A stretch of DNA of 64,000 nt from JAILLW01 sp045629045 (GCA_045629045.1 JAZQQM010000019.1:26508-90507); one strand, 5' to 3'; shown: positions 17,098 to 27,121, counted from the first letter of the stretch. Translations and numbers: made by a program. The notes: a model not told the origin generated them from the letters alone.

Positions 17098-17967
17098 ATG
17101 AAGGGTATTATTTTGGCAGGCGGTAGCGGAACACGCTTGTATCCGCTTACAAAAGCAATAAGTAAACAGATTATGCCGGTGTATGATAAGCCGATGATTT
17201 ATTATCCGCTTTCAACTTTAATGCTTGCAGGCATAAGAGAAGTGCTTATTATCTCGACGCCAAGAGACCTTCCTGTATTTAAGGAACTGCTTAAGGACGG
17301 AAGCGACTTGGGAATGAGTTTTAGCTATGCAATTCAGGAATCACCAAGGGGCCTGGCAGATGCGTTCATTATCGGTGATAAGTTCATAGGTAATGACAAT
17401 GTTGCATTGGTTCTCGGTGACAATATCTTCTATGGACAGAGTTTCAGTAAAGTATTAAGAGAAGTTGCAGCCCGTGATAAGGGAGCAACAATTTTCGGAT
17501 ATTACGTAAGAGACCCCAGAGAATACGGCGTGGTTGAATTCGATAAGAACGGAATTGCTATTTCTATCGAGGAAAAGCCGCAGAATCCCAAGAGCAATTA
17601 TGCAGTACCCGGATTGTATTTTTATGATAATGACGTAGTTGAGATTGCCAAGAATGTTAAGCCTTCGGCAAGAGGTGAAATCGAAATCACCAGTATTAAT
17701 AATGAATATTTAAGCCGCGGAGAGCTTAGAGTCGAGACTCTCGGACGTGGATTTGCATGGCTTGATACCGGAAGCCATGATTCACTGCTTGATGCAGCTG
17801 ATTTCGTTGCAACTTTCCAGAAGAGGCAGGGATTATATATTTCCTGCATCGAAGAAATTGCTTATAAGAGAGGTTTCATTGATAAAGCACAGCTTCTTAA
17901 GCTTGCCGAACCGTTGATGAAAACCGATTACGGTAAATATTTGGTAGAAGTATCAGAGGGACTTTAA
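17098..17967 (+). CDS. rfbA: Glucose-1-phosphate thymidylyltransferase
   Basis: Makes dTDP-glucose from dTTP and glucose-1-phosphate, the first step of the dTDP-rhamnose route. 289 residues, the usual length. It has the nucleotidyltransferase signature GGSGTRLYPLT (8-18), followed by KAISKQIMPVYDKPMIYYPL and VLGDNIFYG. AAGGAG precedes ATG 17098. rfbC starts 1 base after its stop. Confidence 0.96.
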   Translation: MKGIILAGGSGTRLYPLTKAISKQIMPVYDKPMIYYPLSTLMLAGIREVLIISTPRDLPVFKELLKDGSDLGMSFSYAIQESPRGLADAFIIGDKFIGNDNVALVLGDNIFYGQSFSKVLREVAARDKGATIFGYYVRDPREYGVVEFDKNGIAISIEEKPQNPKSNYAVPGLYFYDNDVVEIAKNVKPSARGEIEITSINNEYLSRGELRVETLGRGFAWLDTGSHDSLLDAADFVATFQKRQGLYISCIEEIAYKRGFIDKAQLLKLAEPLMKTDYGKYLVEVSEGL

Positions 17968-17968
17968 T

Positions 17969-18532
17969 ATGGGTAAGATTACTGTTGAAACATGTAAAAT
18001 AGAAGGACTGAAGGTTATTACACCTGCGGTTTTCGGTGACAGCCGCGGATATTTCATGGAAAGTTATAACAAAAATGATTTCATAGAGGCGGGAATTGAT
18101 GTTGAGTTCGTACAGGATAACCAATCAGCTTCCACTAAGGATGTTTTAAGAGGACTTCATTTTCAGATTAATTACCCTCAGGATAAACTGGTTAGATGTA
18201 TCAGAGGAAAAGTCTTTGATGTGGCAGTAGATTTAAGAGAAGGCTCTGCAACATTTGGCGAATGGTTCGGAGTTGAACTTTCCGAAGAAAATAAGAAGCA
18301 GTTCTTCGTTCCGAAGGGATTTGCTCACGGCTTTTATGTTATGAGTGATTACGCTGAATTTGCTTATAAATGCTCTGATTTTTATCATCCCAATGATGAA
18401 GGCGGGTTGATGTTTGATGACCCTGAAATAGGCGTTAAATGGCCTTTTGAGGACAAAGCATTATTAAAACTGTCGGATAAGGATAAGGTGCATCCTTCAT
18501 TTACGGAATATAAGAAACAAAGAGGACTGTAA
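17969..18532 (+). CDS. rfbC: dTDP-4-dehydrorhamnose 3,5-epimerase
   Basis: Epimerises dTDP-4-keto-6-deoxyglucose at C3 and C5. 187-residue cupin with VLRGLHFQ (catalytic H64) and FVPKGFAHGFYV, both typical of RmlC. It starts 1 base after rfbA. The final reductase gene rfbD does not follow; an ABC exporter gene does. rfbD must therefore lie elsewhere, or the 4-keto sugar feeds another product. Confidence 0.95.
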   Translation: MGKITVETCKIEGLKVITPAVFGDSRGYFMESYNKNDFIEAGIDVEFVQDNQSASTKDVLRGLHFQINYPQDKLVRCIRGKVFDVAVDLREGSATFGEWFGVELSEENKKQFFVPKGFAHGFYVMSDYAEFAYKCSDFYHPNDEGGLMFDDPEIGVKWPFEDKALLKLSDKDKVHPSFTEYKKQRGL

Positions 18533-18542
18533 TCTTTAGTTT

Positions 18543-19571
18543 ATGGGTAACAAAAAAATAAAGAGTTCAATTAAAAAGAAGATATTTACAAAGCCAGTTG
18601 CAATAGCACTGTTTTATACAGTGTGTATAGCGCTGGCCCTTGTTATTGTTTTCCATAATAATCCTTTGGCGCCGGATCCGGATACCGAAAGGTTAAAAAA
18701 GATATGCGCATGCGTGTTACTTTCACTGGCGTGCGTGATTTTTGGCGTGTTCTTTGACAAAATACTGGTTCTTCCCAAGGAACTGTGGCAGTCTCGGGAA
18801 CTTATATGGAAACTGGCCAAGAATGACTTTAAAAAGCGCTATGCGGGCTCATATTTAGGCTTTGTGTGGGCGATGGTACAGCCTGTCATAACGGTTGTTA
18901 TGTATTGGATAGTCTTTGACGTGGTGTTCAATACACGTTCCCAGATGATAGCTTCGGGCGTGGAAGTTCCGTATGTTTTGTATCTTACGGCCGGACTTGT
19001 TCCCTGGTTCTATTTTTCCGAAGCAATTATCAATGGAACGAATGCGTTGCTTGAATACAGTTACCTTGTTAAGAAGGTAGTGTTTAAGATTAGTATTCTG
19101 CCTATTATAAAGCTTATAGCCGCTACGTTTATACATGTTTTCTTTACGGCGATATTGCTCATTGTGGCAAGTTGTTACGGATATTTTCCGACAGTTTATA
19201 CGACCCAGCTTATATATTACAGTTTTTGTATGTTTATATTCGTACTGGCCCTTAGCTATTCGAGCTGTGCAATCGTTGTATTCTTTAAGGATTTGGGCCA
19301 GATTATTAATATTCTGTTGCAGGTTGGCATGTGGGCAACGCCTATCCTTTGGGATATCAATATGATTCATGACGAGGGATTAATTATATTGTTTAAATTA
19401 AATCCTATCGTATATATAGTAAACGGCTTTAGATCTGCTATTTACGAGGAAACATGGTTCTTCGAGCACTTCTACAGTTCGACATATTTCTGGATTTGTA
19501 CCATTACATTATTTGGTATAGGTTCACTTATATTTAAGAAATTGAAGGTCCATTTCGCGGACGTATTATAA
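18543..19571 (+). CDS. Polysaccharide ABC exporter permease (Wzm/TagG type)
   Basis: 342 residues. The C-terminal ~260 residues are a standard ABC-2 polysaccharide permease (KNDFKKRYAGSYLGFVWAMV, then six spans, with NPIVYIVNGFR near the end). An N-terminal extension of about 75 residues adds two extra membrane spans (about 20-38 and 53-72), which most Wzm/TagG proteins lack. It works with the ATPase encoded 13 bases downstream to flip a lipid-linked polysaccharide. The substrate is probably the polymer built by the GT2 enzymes that follow. Confidence 0.9.
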   Translation: MGNKKIKSSIKKKIFTKPVAIALFYTVCIALALVIVFHNNPLAPDPDTERLKKICACVLLSLACVIFGVFFDKILVLPKELWQSRELIWKLAKNDFKKRYAGSYLGFVWAMVQPVITVVMYWIVFDVVFNTRSQMIASGVEVPYVLYLTAGLVPWFYFSEAIINGTNALLEYSYLVKKVVFKISILPIIKLIAATFIHVFFTAILLIVASCYGYFPTVYTTQLIYYSFCMFIFVLALSYSSCAIVVFFKDLGQIINILLQVGMWATPILWDINMIHDEGLIILFKLNPIVYIVNGFRSAIYEETWFFEHFYSSTYFWICTITLFGIGSLIFKKLKVHFADVL

Positions 19572-19584
19572 AAGTAAGGTGCTT

Positions 19585-20871
19585 ATGGATAAAAATATCG
19601 CTATACAAGTTAATAACGTGGTAAAAACCTATAAGCTGTATAACAAGCCCAGTGACCGATTAAAGGAAACATTCGGTATAGGTCGTAAGAAAAAGCGTTA
19701 CAAAGAACATAACGCTTTAAAAGGCGTGGATTTGACCATATATAAAGGCGAAACCGTTGGTATTATAGGAACCAACGGCTCCGGAAAATCCACAATTCTT
19801 AAAATTATAACAGGCGTTCTTAATCCTACAAGCGGTGAAATTAAAGTAGATGGTCGTATTTCGGCGCTGCTGGAATTGGGAGCCGGATTTAACATGGAAT
19901 ATAACGGAATCGAAAATGTCTACTTGAACGGAACGATGATGGGCTTTTCGAAGAAGGAAATAGATGCCAAGCTTCCGGATATTCTGGAATTCGCAGATAT
20001 AGGCGAATACGTTAATCAGCCGGTCAAGACATATTCTTCGGGTATGTTCGTAAGACTTGCTTTTGCCGTAGCGATTAACATTGAACCCGAAATTCTGATA
20101 GTGGACGAAGCTTTATCTGTAGGAGATGTATTCTTCCAGGCTAAATGTTATCACAAATTTGAAGAATTCAAGGAAATGGGTAAGACAATTGTATTCGTAA
20201 GCCATGATTTGAGTTCGATTTCTAAATATTGTGACAGAGTCGTACTTTTAAATCAGGGGGTAAAGCTTGGTGAGGGCACTCCTAAGGAGATGATTGATGC
20301 TTATAAGCAGGTATTGGTAGGTCAATATCCTTTGCCGGATATAAATAATGGATTTCAGGATGCAGATGGCGAAAAAGTTGATAAAACCGCGGGTTCAGGC
20401 GAAAATGCCAATGTGCTAAATCCTGATTTACTCGAATACGGAACAAAAGCAGCTGTTATTTCGTCCTATTATTTGGAGGATGACAAGCAAAATAAGGTGA
20501 GCGCCATAATAAAGGGTTCCACAGTGACAATGCATATGATAGTAGATATCAATGAGGATATTAACTCTCCGATTTTTGCTTTTTCGATTAAGAATATTAA
20601 GGGTGTAGAAATAGCCGGAACAAATACCATGTTTGAAAAGGTATTTTTGGAATCGGTGAAAAAGGGTGATAAGAAACATATTACATTTACCCAGAAGATT
20701 GATCTTCATGGCGGCGAATATCTCATTTCTTTGGGAGTTACGGGTTATGAAAATGAAGATTTCGTTGTATATCACAGATTATATGATGTACTGAACATAA
20801 CGGTTATTTCGGACAAGAATCCGGTGGGATATTATGATATGAATTCCGTTGTAAAAGTGGAGGATGCATGA
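19585..20871 (+). CDS. Polysaccharide ABC exporter ATPase with C-terminal Wzt-like domain
   Basis: 428 residues. The ATPase domain has Walker A GTNGSGKS (62-69), signature YSSGM (150-154) and Walker B with D174-E175. The region from about 285 to the end is a beta-rich Wzt-C-like domain of the kind that recognises the modified end of the polymer in O8/O9a exporters. I chose ATG 19585 with GTAAGG just upstream; an in-frame GTG at 19579 overlaps that site. The next gene overlaps by ATGA. Confidence 0.9.
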   Translation: MDKNIAIQVNNVVKTYKLYNKPSDRLKETFGIGRKKKRYKEHNALKGVDLTIYKGETVGIIGTNGSGKSTILKIITGVLNPTSGEIKVDGRISALLELGAGFNMEYNGIENVYLNGTMMGFSKKEIDAKLPDILEFADIGEYVNQPVKTYSSGMFVRLAFAVAINIEPEILIVDEALSVGDVFFQAKCYHKFEEFKEMGKTIVFVSHDLSSISKYCDRVVLLNQGVKLGEGTPKEMIDAYKQVLVGQYPLPDINNGFQDADGEKVDKTAGSGENANVLNPDLLEYGTKAAVISSYYLEDDKQNKVSAIIKGSTVTMHMIVDINEDINSPIFAFSIKNIKGVEIAGTNTMFEKVFLESVKKGDKKHITFTQKIDLHGGEYLISLGVTGYENEDFVVYHRLYDVLNITVISDKNPVGYYDMNSVVKVEDA

Positions 20872-22946
20872 GTTATACAACCAAGTATTTAACTGAAGAT
20901 GAATTGCTTAATCACCTGCCCAAAACTATTGGGCAGGTTTCCTTAAATTATGATTATTATCCGGGCAAGGATTTGTATTCTGACGGCGCAATTGAAGATG
21001 AATTGCTTAATATAGTCAAGAATTCTTCAAAAGTAGAATATCAGTCCATAATTGAACAAAAAAAGAGTTGGCCCATACTTTATCATCTATCGAGTTTGAG
21101 AGGAAATATAGTTGATTTTCTTCCGATTACCGAAAATGATAAAGTCCTTGAAATAGGGTCGGGATGTGGCGCTATTACAGATACCCTTAGTCAAAAGGCA
21201 GGTTCTGTGACCTGCGTGGATTTATCGGCCAAGCGGAGTATGGTAAATGCCTATAGGAACCAGGACAGAGACAATATAAATATATATGTAGGTAATTTCA
21301 ATGATATAGAGCCGCATCTTGATACGGACTATGATTATGTATGCTTTATAGGAGTGTTTGAATATGGATCAAGTTATATTCAAAGTAAGACTCCTTATGA
21401 AGATTTTCTCAAAATTGCCCTAAAACACGCCAAAAATAACGGACGTGTTGTAATTGCTATTGAAAATAAATTCGGATTGAAATACTGGGCAGGTTGCAAG
21501 GAAGACCACAACGGTGAGTATTTTGCTTCTCTTGAAGGTTATCCGAAGGGAGGCAGTGCAAGAACCTTTACGAAGGATGGCTTAGAAGAAATATTTAAGA
21601 CCTGCAATGTGACTGATTATTCTTTCTATTATCCATATCCGGATTATAAGCTGCCATCATGTATATATTCTGATGAACGGCTGCCAAGAACCGGTGAACT
21701 TACCGAAAATATAAGGAATCTTGATAGAGATCGACTGTTATTATTTAATGAAAATCTGGTTTACGATCAGATAATAGCTGAAAAGCAGTTCCCTTTGTTC
21801 AGTAATTCATATATGGCAGTTTTAGGCCCTAAGATTGATGTTAAGTATATTAAGTATTCAAATGACAGATGCCAGAAATTTGCCATTTCCACGAAGATTA
21901 CGGCTAAAGATGTGGTTAAGTGTGCTCTTAATGAAGAATCTGTAGGTCATCTTAAGAAACTTGAACGATACTACGAACTGTTAAGCAAAAGATATGAAGG
22001 CAGCGGTCTTAGGATAAACAAATGCTCATTTAATGAAGCAACAGGGGAGGCTCATTTTGATTTTGAAAAGGGCGTAACGCTGGAAGAACTTATGGATCGT
22101 GCTTTGTTTAGCGGTGATAATGAGCAGTTTAATAAGCTGTTTGATAAGTATTATAAACTTATTTCCTATAACAATGGTGTGGAAGTGAGCGATTACGACC
22201 TGATATTTGCAAATATACTGGTTGACGGTGATGATTTTGTTGTTATTGATTATGAATGGACGTTGCTTAAGGATATTCCTGCCAAGGAACTTGCTTTTAG
22301 AGCGTTATATTGTTACATCCTTGAGGATGACAGGCGTAATGCGCTTAATGTGGACGAAATAATGGCAAAACTTGATATTACCCCAAATGAAAGGGAATAC
22401 TATCAGGATAAGGAACTTGAATTCCAAAAGGGTGTTACCGGAAATCATGAATCAATCGGAGAGATAGTGGCTACTATCGGTACACATTCTTTTGACGCTA
22501 AGAAACTCGCTGACCAAAAAATGAAAGATATCCTAAACGACAGAATTCAAATTTATTATGATGAAGGAATGGGATATTCCGAAAGTAATTCAAGGTATAT
22601 ACCGGATGTATATGTAACCCCCAATCATATTGAGACGGACATTGAGTTTGACGGTAATGTGAAGGAGTTGAGAATTGATCCTGCCGATTACAGCGCCCTG
22701 GTGAAGATAAACGAGTTAATTCTTAATGGAGAGAACGTTTTGAACTCTAAAAAACTCATACAGACGAACGGCAAAATGATAATATATGGAACATATGCGT
22801 TTGAGACTCAGGATCCTAATATTATAATTAGATTAAATGAAGTTTTAACCAGGGGTGAGAATACATTACACATCAGTATGGAGGTTACCCCCATATCAAT
22901 TGATTTGGCTAAGGATATTTCATCCTCGGTTAAGAAGCTATTTTAA
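20868..22946 (+). CDS. Methyltransferase with kinase-like domain, possible polysaccharide chain terminator
   Basis: 692 residues. Residues ~75-240 are a class I SAM methyltransferase (VLEIGSGCGAIT, 93-104; CVDLSAKR following). Residues ~325-500 look like a small-molecule/protein-kinase fold: VVKCALNEE, a hinge-like FEKGVTLEEL, then YDLIFANILV and VVIDYEW, resembling the catalytic and metal-binding segments. The last ~180 residues are unassigned. The order Wzm-Wzt-methyltransferase/kinase is that of WbdD systems, where the enzyme caps the polymer and Wzt-C recognises the cap. Overlap with the ATPase gene suggests tight coupling. The methyltransferase call is firm; the kinase and capping role are inferred. 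Confidence 0.75.
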   Translation: MSYTTKYLTEDELLNHLPKTIGQVSLNYDYYPGKDLYSDGAIEDELLNIVKNSSKVEYQSIIEQKKSWPILYHLSSLRGNIVDFLPITENDKVLEIGSGCGAITDTLSQKAGSVTCVDLSAKRSMVNAYRNQDRDNINIYVGNFNDIEPHLDTDYDYVCFIGVFEYGSSYIQSKTPYEDFLKIALKHAKNNGRVVIAIENKFGLKYWAGCKEDHNGEYFASLEGYPKGGSARTFTKDGLEEIFKTCNVTDYSFYYPYPDYKLPSCIYSDERLPRTGELTENIRNLDRDRLLLFNENLVYDQIIAEKQFPLFSNSYMAVLGPKIDVKYIKYSNDRCQKFAISTKITAKDVVKCALNEESVGHLKKLERYYELLSKRYEGSGLRINKCSFNEATGEAHFDFEKGVTLEELMDRALFSGDNEQFNKLFDKYYKLISYNNGVEVSDYDLIFANILVDGDDFVVIDYEWTLLKDIPAKELAFRALYCYILEDDRRNALNVDEIMAKLDITPNEREYYQDKELEFQKGVTGNHESIGEIVATIGTHSFDAKKLADQKMKDILNDRIQIYYDEGMGYSESNSRYIPDVYVTPNHIETDIEFDGNVKELRIDPADYSALVKINELILNGENVLNSKKLIQTNGKMIIYGTYAFETQDPNIIIRLNEVLTRGENTLHISMEVTPISIDLAKDISSSVKKLF

Positions 22947-22975
22947 TTCACTTGAAAAACGGAGTAAAATTTCGA

Positions 22976-25090
22976 ATGTCTGCTTTGAAAAATGCCGTAA
23001 AAAAACTTGCGGTTGCAAAACAAACAAGTAAATACAATTCACTTCTAAAGTCCAAAAATACGGACTACGATGCGTGGATTAGAAATCTGGAAACATCCAA
23101 AAAAGAAGAAAAACAAATTTTTGGGCAAAAAGTGAAATGTCTGACAAATGGATTCGAAATCATACCCTTTGAAGGCAATATGCAAGAATGTGACAGAAAA
23201 CTTGCAGAATCAGAACAATTATGTAAACTAATTGAGGTTTTTGAAAGCTCGGATGACATAAATTGTCAAACACAACATGTTGTATGTGCCCCAAATGCTC
23301 TTCCACAAGTCCTCCGGGCTGTTAGAAATGAAAAAATCGCTCCGAAGGACATAATTATACAATTTACTGACGGAGAAATTCCATTAAATTCACTTAAAAA
23401 AATTTCGGGTGCATTTTTATCGGACAAAAATTTAATCTTGATTTATTTTGATGAAGATACAACAAATGCAGTTAAACACCGTGATAATCCTTGGTTTAAG
23501 CCTGATTGGGCGCCTGATGATTTCCTATCATATTTCTATTTTGGCGGTGCTGTTGCATTAAGAACAGATACTTTAATCGAAATTCCGTATGAGAATAATG
23601 AGTCAATTTATTCCTATATATATCGTGTACTTAAAGTAAAGGGTGCTTTTAACAGGCACACGGAAAGTAATGTTGTTAAACATATTTCAGAGGTGCTGTA
23701 TCATACGAGCATTCCTTCCTATGAAGTTATTAAGGATATGAAACTACCTGAAACAGGTTTTGCACTTCCGAAAAACGCATTGGTGTCAATTGTGATTCCC
23801 TCAAAAGATCACCCGGATGTGTTATCAAGATGTATTAAGTCCCTTAAGGATGTAACTGTTTGGCCAAAGGATGCGGATTATGAAATCATCGTTGTGGATA
23901 ACGGTTCGAATGAGGACAATAAGGAACGCATAAATAATTTCCTGAAAGAATATAAAGCTTCATATATATATGAAGAAAGACCGTTCAATTTTTCTTATAT
24001 GTGTAATCTTGGTGCTAAAAATGCCAAAGGTGATTATATTTTGTTCCTAAATGATGATATGGAGATAGTAGAATCCGACTGGATTACTAAAATGTTAAGT
24101 AAAGCAGCCCTTGACTATGCAGGAGCTGTAGGGGCGAAGTTACTTTACCCCAATTCTGCTAAAATCCAACATGCGGGTATTACCAATTTGCGAATCGGCC
24201 CTGCCCACAAACTACAGTTCCTTTCGGATGATGAGGATCATTATTATGGAAGAAACAGATATGTGCATGATGTACTGGCAGTTACCGGCGCGTGTCTTAT
24301 GGTTAAAAAAGAAATATTTAATGAGGTGGGCGGCTTTGATGAGAAACTTGCCGTTGCGTTTAACGATGTGGACCTCTGCTACAGAATATATGAAAAGGGA
24401 TATTACAATATAGTACGTTGCGATACGGTGTTATTCCATCACGAATCACTTTCAAGAGGTAATGATGCATTATCAAAAGAAAAACAGAAAAGATTAAATC
24501 AAGAAAAAGATTATCTGTATGAAAAGCATCAGAACATATATGGCATCGATCCGTTCTATAATGTTAATTTAACTACTGATATGTGGGAACTGGAATATGC
24601 CCCTAAATATCATTATGAGGTTAAGTTAGATGCAGACTGGGCAAGGGTTTCAAAGAACACAGATGTTATCAAACGCGCCAGATACGATGAGTGCGTAAGA
24701 GTTGGTATGGAGTGTGCCATGGACATCTTCAAGTGGAAGTACGGGGTACCGGTTGAGAAGTCATCAATAACTCCTACGGCTGATGATTTGGGTTATTATT
24801 TCCAAGGATATACATTTGTTATCGGTGCGGATAACGCGTGCTACGAAAGGGCGCTGATCCTTGAAAATACTGAGACCGGAGAGTTTTATACCATAGATGT
24901 TAATTTGGAGTACAGACCGGACATTGCAAAGAACGTACCGGATCAGTTAAATGTAGATTTAGCAGGTTATACGGCTAAAATAGCATCCGATTCTTTACCA
25001 AAAGGTCATTATCAATTCGGAATGTACATGAAAGACAAAACTTCAACCTTAAGGTTGTATAATATGAGTAATTGGGAAATAGATATTTAG
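22976..25090 (+). CDS. GT2 family glycosyltransferase (large, with degenerate N-terminal domain)
   Basis: 704 residues from ATG 22976, chosen because GGAG (22961-22964) precedes it; an in-frame TTG at 22952 lacks a site. A GT-A domain begins at VSIVIPSKDH (~270) with LNDDME (~358) as the metal/nucleotide site, and ends with FNDVDLCYR. The first ~250 residues may be a degenerate GT2 domain (FKPDWAPDDFLSYFYFGG), and the C-terminus has a beta domain of about 130 residues. The first ~180 codons use AAA for Lys and CAA for Gln almost exclusively, unlike the rest of the locus. It probably extends a rhamnose-containing polymer. Confidence 0.85.
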   Translation: MSALKNAVKKLAVAKQTSKYNSLLKSKNTDYDAWIRNLETSKKEEKQIFGQKVKCLTNGFEIIPFEGNMQECDRKLAESEQLCKLIEVFESSDDINCQTQHVVCAPNALPQVLRAVRNEKIAPKDIIIQFTDGEIPLNSLKKISGAFLSDKNLILIYFDEDTTNAVKHRDNPWFKPDWAPDDFLSYFYFGGAVALRTDTLIEIPYENNESIYSYIYRVLKVKGAFNRHTESNVVKHISEVLYHTSIPSYEVIKDMKLPETGFALPKNALVSIVIPSKDHPDVLSRCIKSLKDVTVWPKDADYEIIVVDNGSNEDNKERINNFLKEYKASYIYEERPFNFSYMCNLGAKNAKGDYILFLNDDMEIVESDWITKMLSKAALDYAGAVGAKLLYPNSAKIQHAGITNLRIGPAHKLQFLSDDEDHYYGRNRYVHDVLAVTGACLMVKKEIFNEVGGFDEKLAVAFNDVDLCYRIYEKGYYNIVRCDTVLFHHESLSRGNDALSKEKQKRLNQEKDYLYEKHQNIYGIDPFYNVNLTTDMWELEYAPKYHYEVKLDADWARVSKNTDVIKRARYDECVRVGMECAMDIFKWKYGVPVEKSSITPTADDLGYYFQGYTFVIGADNACYERALILENTETGEFYTIDVNLEYRPDIAKNVPDQLNVDLAGYTAKIASDSLPKGHYQFGMYMKDKTSTLRLYNMSNWEIDI

Positions 25091-25105
25091 ATTGGAACGG
25101 TAATT

Positions 25106-27112
25106 ATGGAAAAAGAAGAGATGACATTTAAAGAAATGTATGACAACGAACATCTTCGAAATGCTGATTTGGCAGGAAGAGTTGCCGAATTGGAAGCCAA
25201 GGTGGATGATCTTAATTTTCAGCTTAACAGAATAAAAACCAATCCTGTATGGAAGGCTTCAAAGCCTGCCAGAAAATGCATGCATTTTGTTATAAGGCAA
25301 AGCAGAAGAATAAAAAACTGCGGCTCAATTCGCGGCGTAGTTTCCAAAATTGAATATAAGAAGCACGAGAAGCTTGCTATGCAGCAGTTCGGAACGAAGA
25401 GCTTTCCGGATGATGAGCGTCGGCGGGAAGAGGAGAATACCAAATTCAATAATCCGGTGAAAATCAGTATACTTGTTCCTCTTTACAACACGCCGGAACA
25501 GTTCCTTAAAGAAATGATTGATTCTGTTTTGGGCCAGACCTACTCCAATTGGGAACTTTGTTTGGCGGACGGTTCTGATGACGCTCATGACTACGTTAAA
25601 ACAATTGTTAAGTCATATCAGGTAAAAGATAAGAAAAATGCCGAAGACAAGGGAATAAATAACGCGCGTATTTCATACAAGAAACTTGAGAAAAATGAAG
25701 GAATTTCGGGCAATACCAATCAATGCCTTTCTCTTGCCACCGGTGAGTATATAGGTTTGTTTGATCATGATGATATACTTCATCCCAGTGCATTATACGA
25801 ATATGTAAAGGTAATAAATGAACAGGATGCAGATTATATTTATTGTGATGAAACGACATTTAAATCCGGCGATATAAACAAAATGCTTACTATGCACTTT
25901 AAACCGGATTATGCCATCGATAATTTAAGAGCCAATAATTATATCTGCCATTTTAGTGTGTTCAAAAAGTCGTTGCTTGAGGGTGATGAATTATTTAGAA
26001 CAGCTTTTGACGGAAGTCAGGACCATGACATGATATTAAGGCTTACGGATAAGGCACAGAATATAGTTCACGTACCGCGTCTTTTATATTACTGGCGATG
26101 TCATGAGGCGTCGGTTGCTTCCAATATTGAAGCAAAACCCTATGCAATTCAGGCGGCTAAGGAGGCTGTGGCGGATCATTTAAGACGTCATGGTTATGAT
26201 CATTTTAAGATAACCTCCACAAGAGCATTCGAAACGATATTTAAGATTAGATATGAAATTATCGGGACTCCCAAGATTTCGATTATCATTCCCAATAAGG
26301 ACCATGTTGAGGATTTAAGAAGATGTATCGGTTCCATTCTTGAAAAGTCAACCTATGATAATTACGAAATAATTGTTGTAGAGAATAACAGTACCGAAGA
26401 AGAAACTTTTGCTTACTATAGGCAAATAGGTGAAAATGATAAAATCACAGTTGTTACCTATAAACCCGAAGAGGGCGAAAACTTTAATTATTCAAAGGTT
26501 AACAACTATGGCGTATCCAAGTCCGTGGGAGAATATGTCCTGCTTCTTAACAATGATACAGAGGTTATAACGGTTAACTGGCTGGAGGAACTTCTTATGT
26601 ACGCCCAACGAAATGATGTGGCCTGTGTGGGTGCAAAGCTTTACTATCCCAATAAGACGATTCAGCATGCAGGTGTTGTAATAGGTCTCGGGGCTCATAG
26701 AACGGCGGGACATTCACATTATATGCAGCACAGGGACAATTTGGGATATATGGGAAGATTATGTTATACCCAGGATGTTTCGGCCGTAACGGGAGCGTGC
26801 CTGCTTGTTAAGAGAAGCTGCTACGACGAAGTCGGAGGACTCGGAGAGGATTTTGCGATTTCTCTTAATGATGTTGATTTTTGTCTTAAACTTCGTGACA
26901 AGGGATACCTTAACGTATTTACTCCTTTTGCTGAACTGTTCCATTATGAGTCTGCTTCACGAGGCTCTGATATGCAGGGGGACAATGCCGAAAGATATAA
27001 CAAAGAATCGGAATATTTCCGTAAGAAATGGGCGGATGTATTAAAACAGGGAGATCCGTATTATAATCCCAATTTCTCGTTGGACAGGAGCGACTTTGCT
27101 CTTAAAATATAG
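25106..27112 (+). CDS. Bifunctional GT2 glycosyltransferase with two GT-A domains
   Basis: 668 residues. A short coiled coil (about 10-45) leads to a first GT2 domain starting at ISILVPLYN (~119) with DHDD (~220). A second GT2 domain starts at ISIIIPNKD (~391) with NNDTE (~482) and LNDVDFCLKL. Two intact GT-A sites suggest one protein adds two sugars or alternating linkages, as in rhamnan and O-antigen synthases. It has no membrane span, so it acts at the cytoplasmic face. It lies 15 bases after the preceding GT2 gene. Confidence 0.9.
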   Translation: MEKEEMTFKEMYDNEHLRNADLAGRVAELEAKVDDLNFQLNRIKTNPVWKASKPARKCMHFVIRQSRRIKNCGSIRGVVSKIEYKKHEKLAMQQFGTKSFPDDERRREEENTKFNNPVKISILVPLYNTPEQFLKEMIDSVLGQTYSNWELCLADGSDDAHDYVKTIVKSYQVKDKKNAEDKGINNARISYKKLEKNEGISGNTNQCLSLATGEYIGLFDHDDILHPSALYEYVKVINEQDADYIYCDETTFKSGDINKMLTMHFKPDYAIDNLRANNYICHFSVFKKSLLEGDELFRTAFDGSQDHDMILRLTDKAQNIVHVPRLLYYWRCHEASVASNIEAKPYAIQAAKEAVADHLRRHGYDHFKITSTRAFETIFKIRYEIIGTPKISIIIPNKDHVEDLRRCIGSILEKSTYDNYEIIVVENNSTEEETFAYYRQIGENDKITVVTYKPEEGENFNYSKVNNYGVSKSVGEYVLLLNNDTEVITVNWLEELLMYAQRNDVACVGAKLYYPNKTIQHAGVVIGLGAHRTAGHSHYMQHRDNLGYMGRLCYTQDVSAVTGACLLVKRSCYDEVGGLGEDFAISLNDVDFCLKLRDKGYLNVFTPFAELFHYESASRGSDMQGDNAERYNKESEYFRKKWADVLKQGDPYYNPNFSLDRSDFALKI

Positions 27113-27121
27113 CACTCATTG

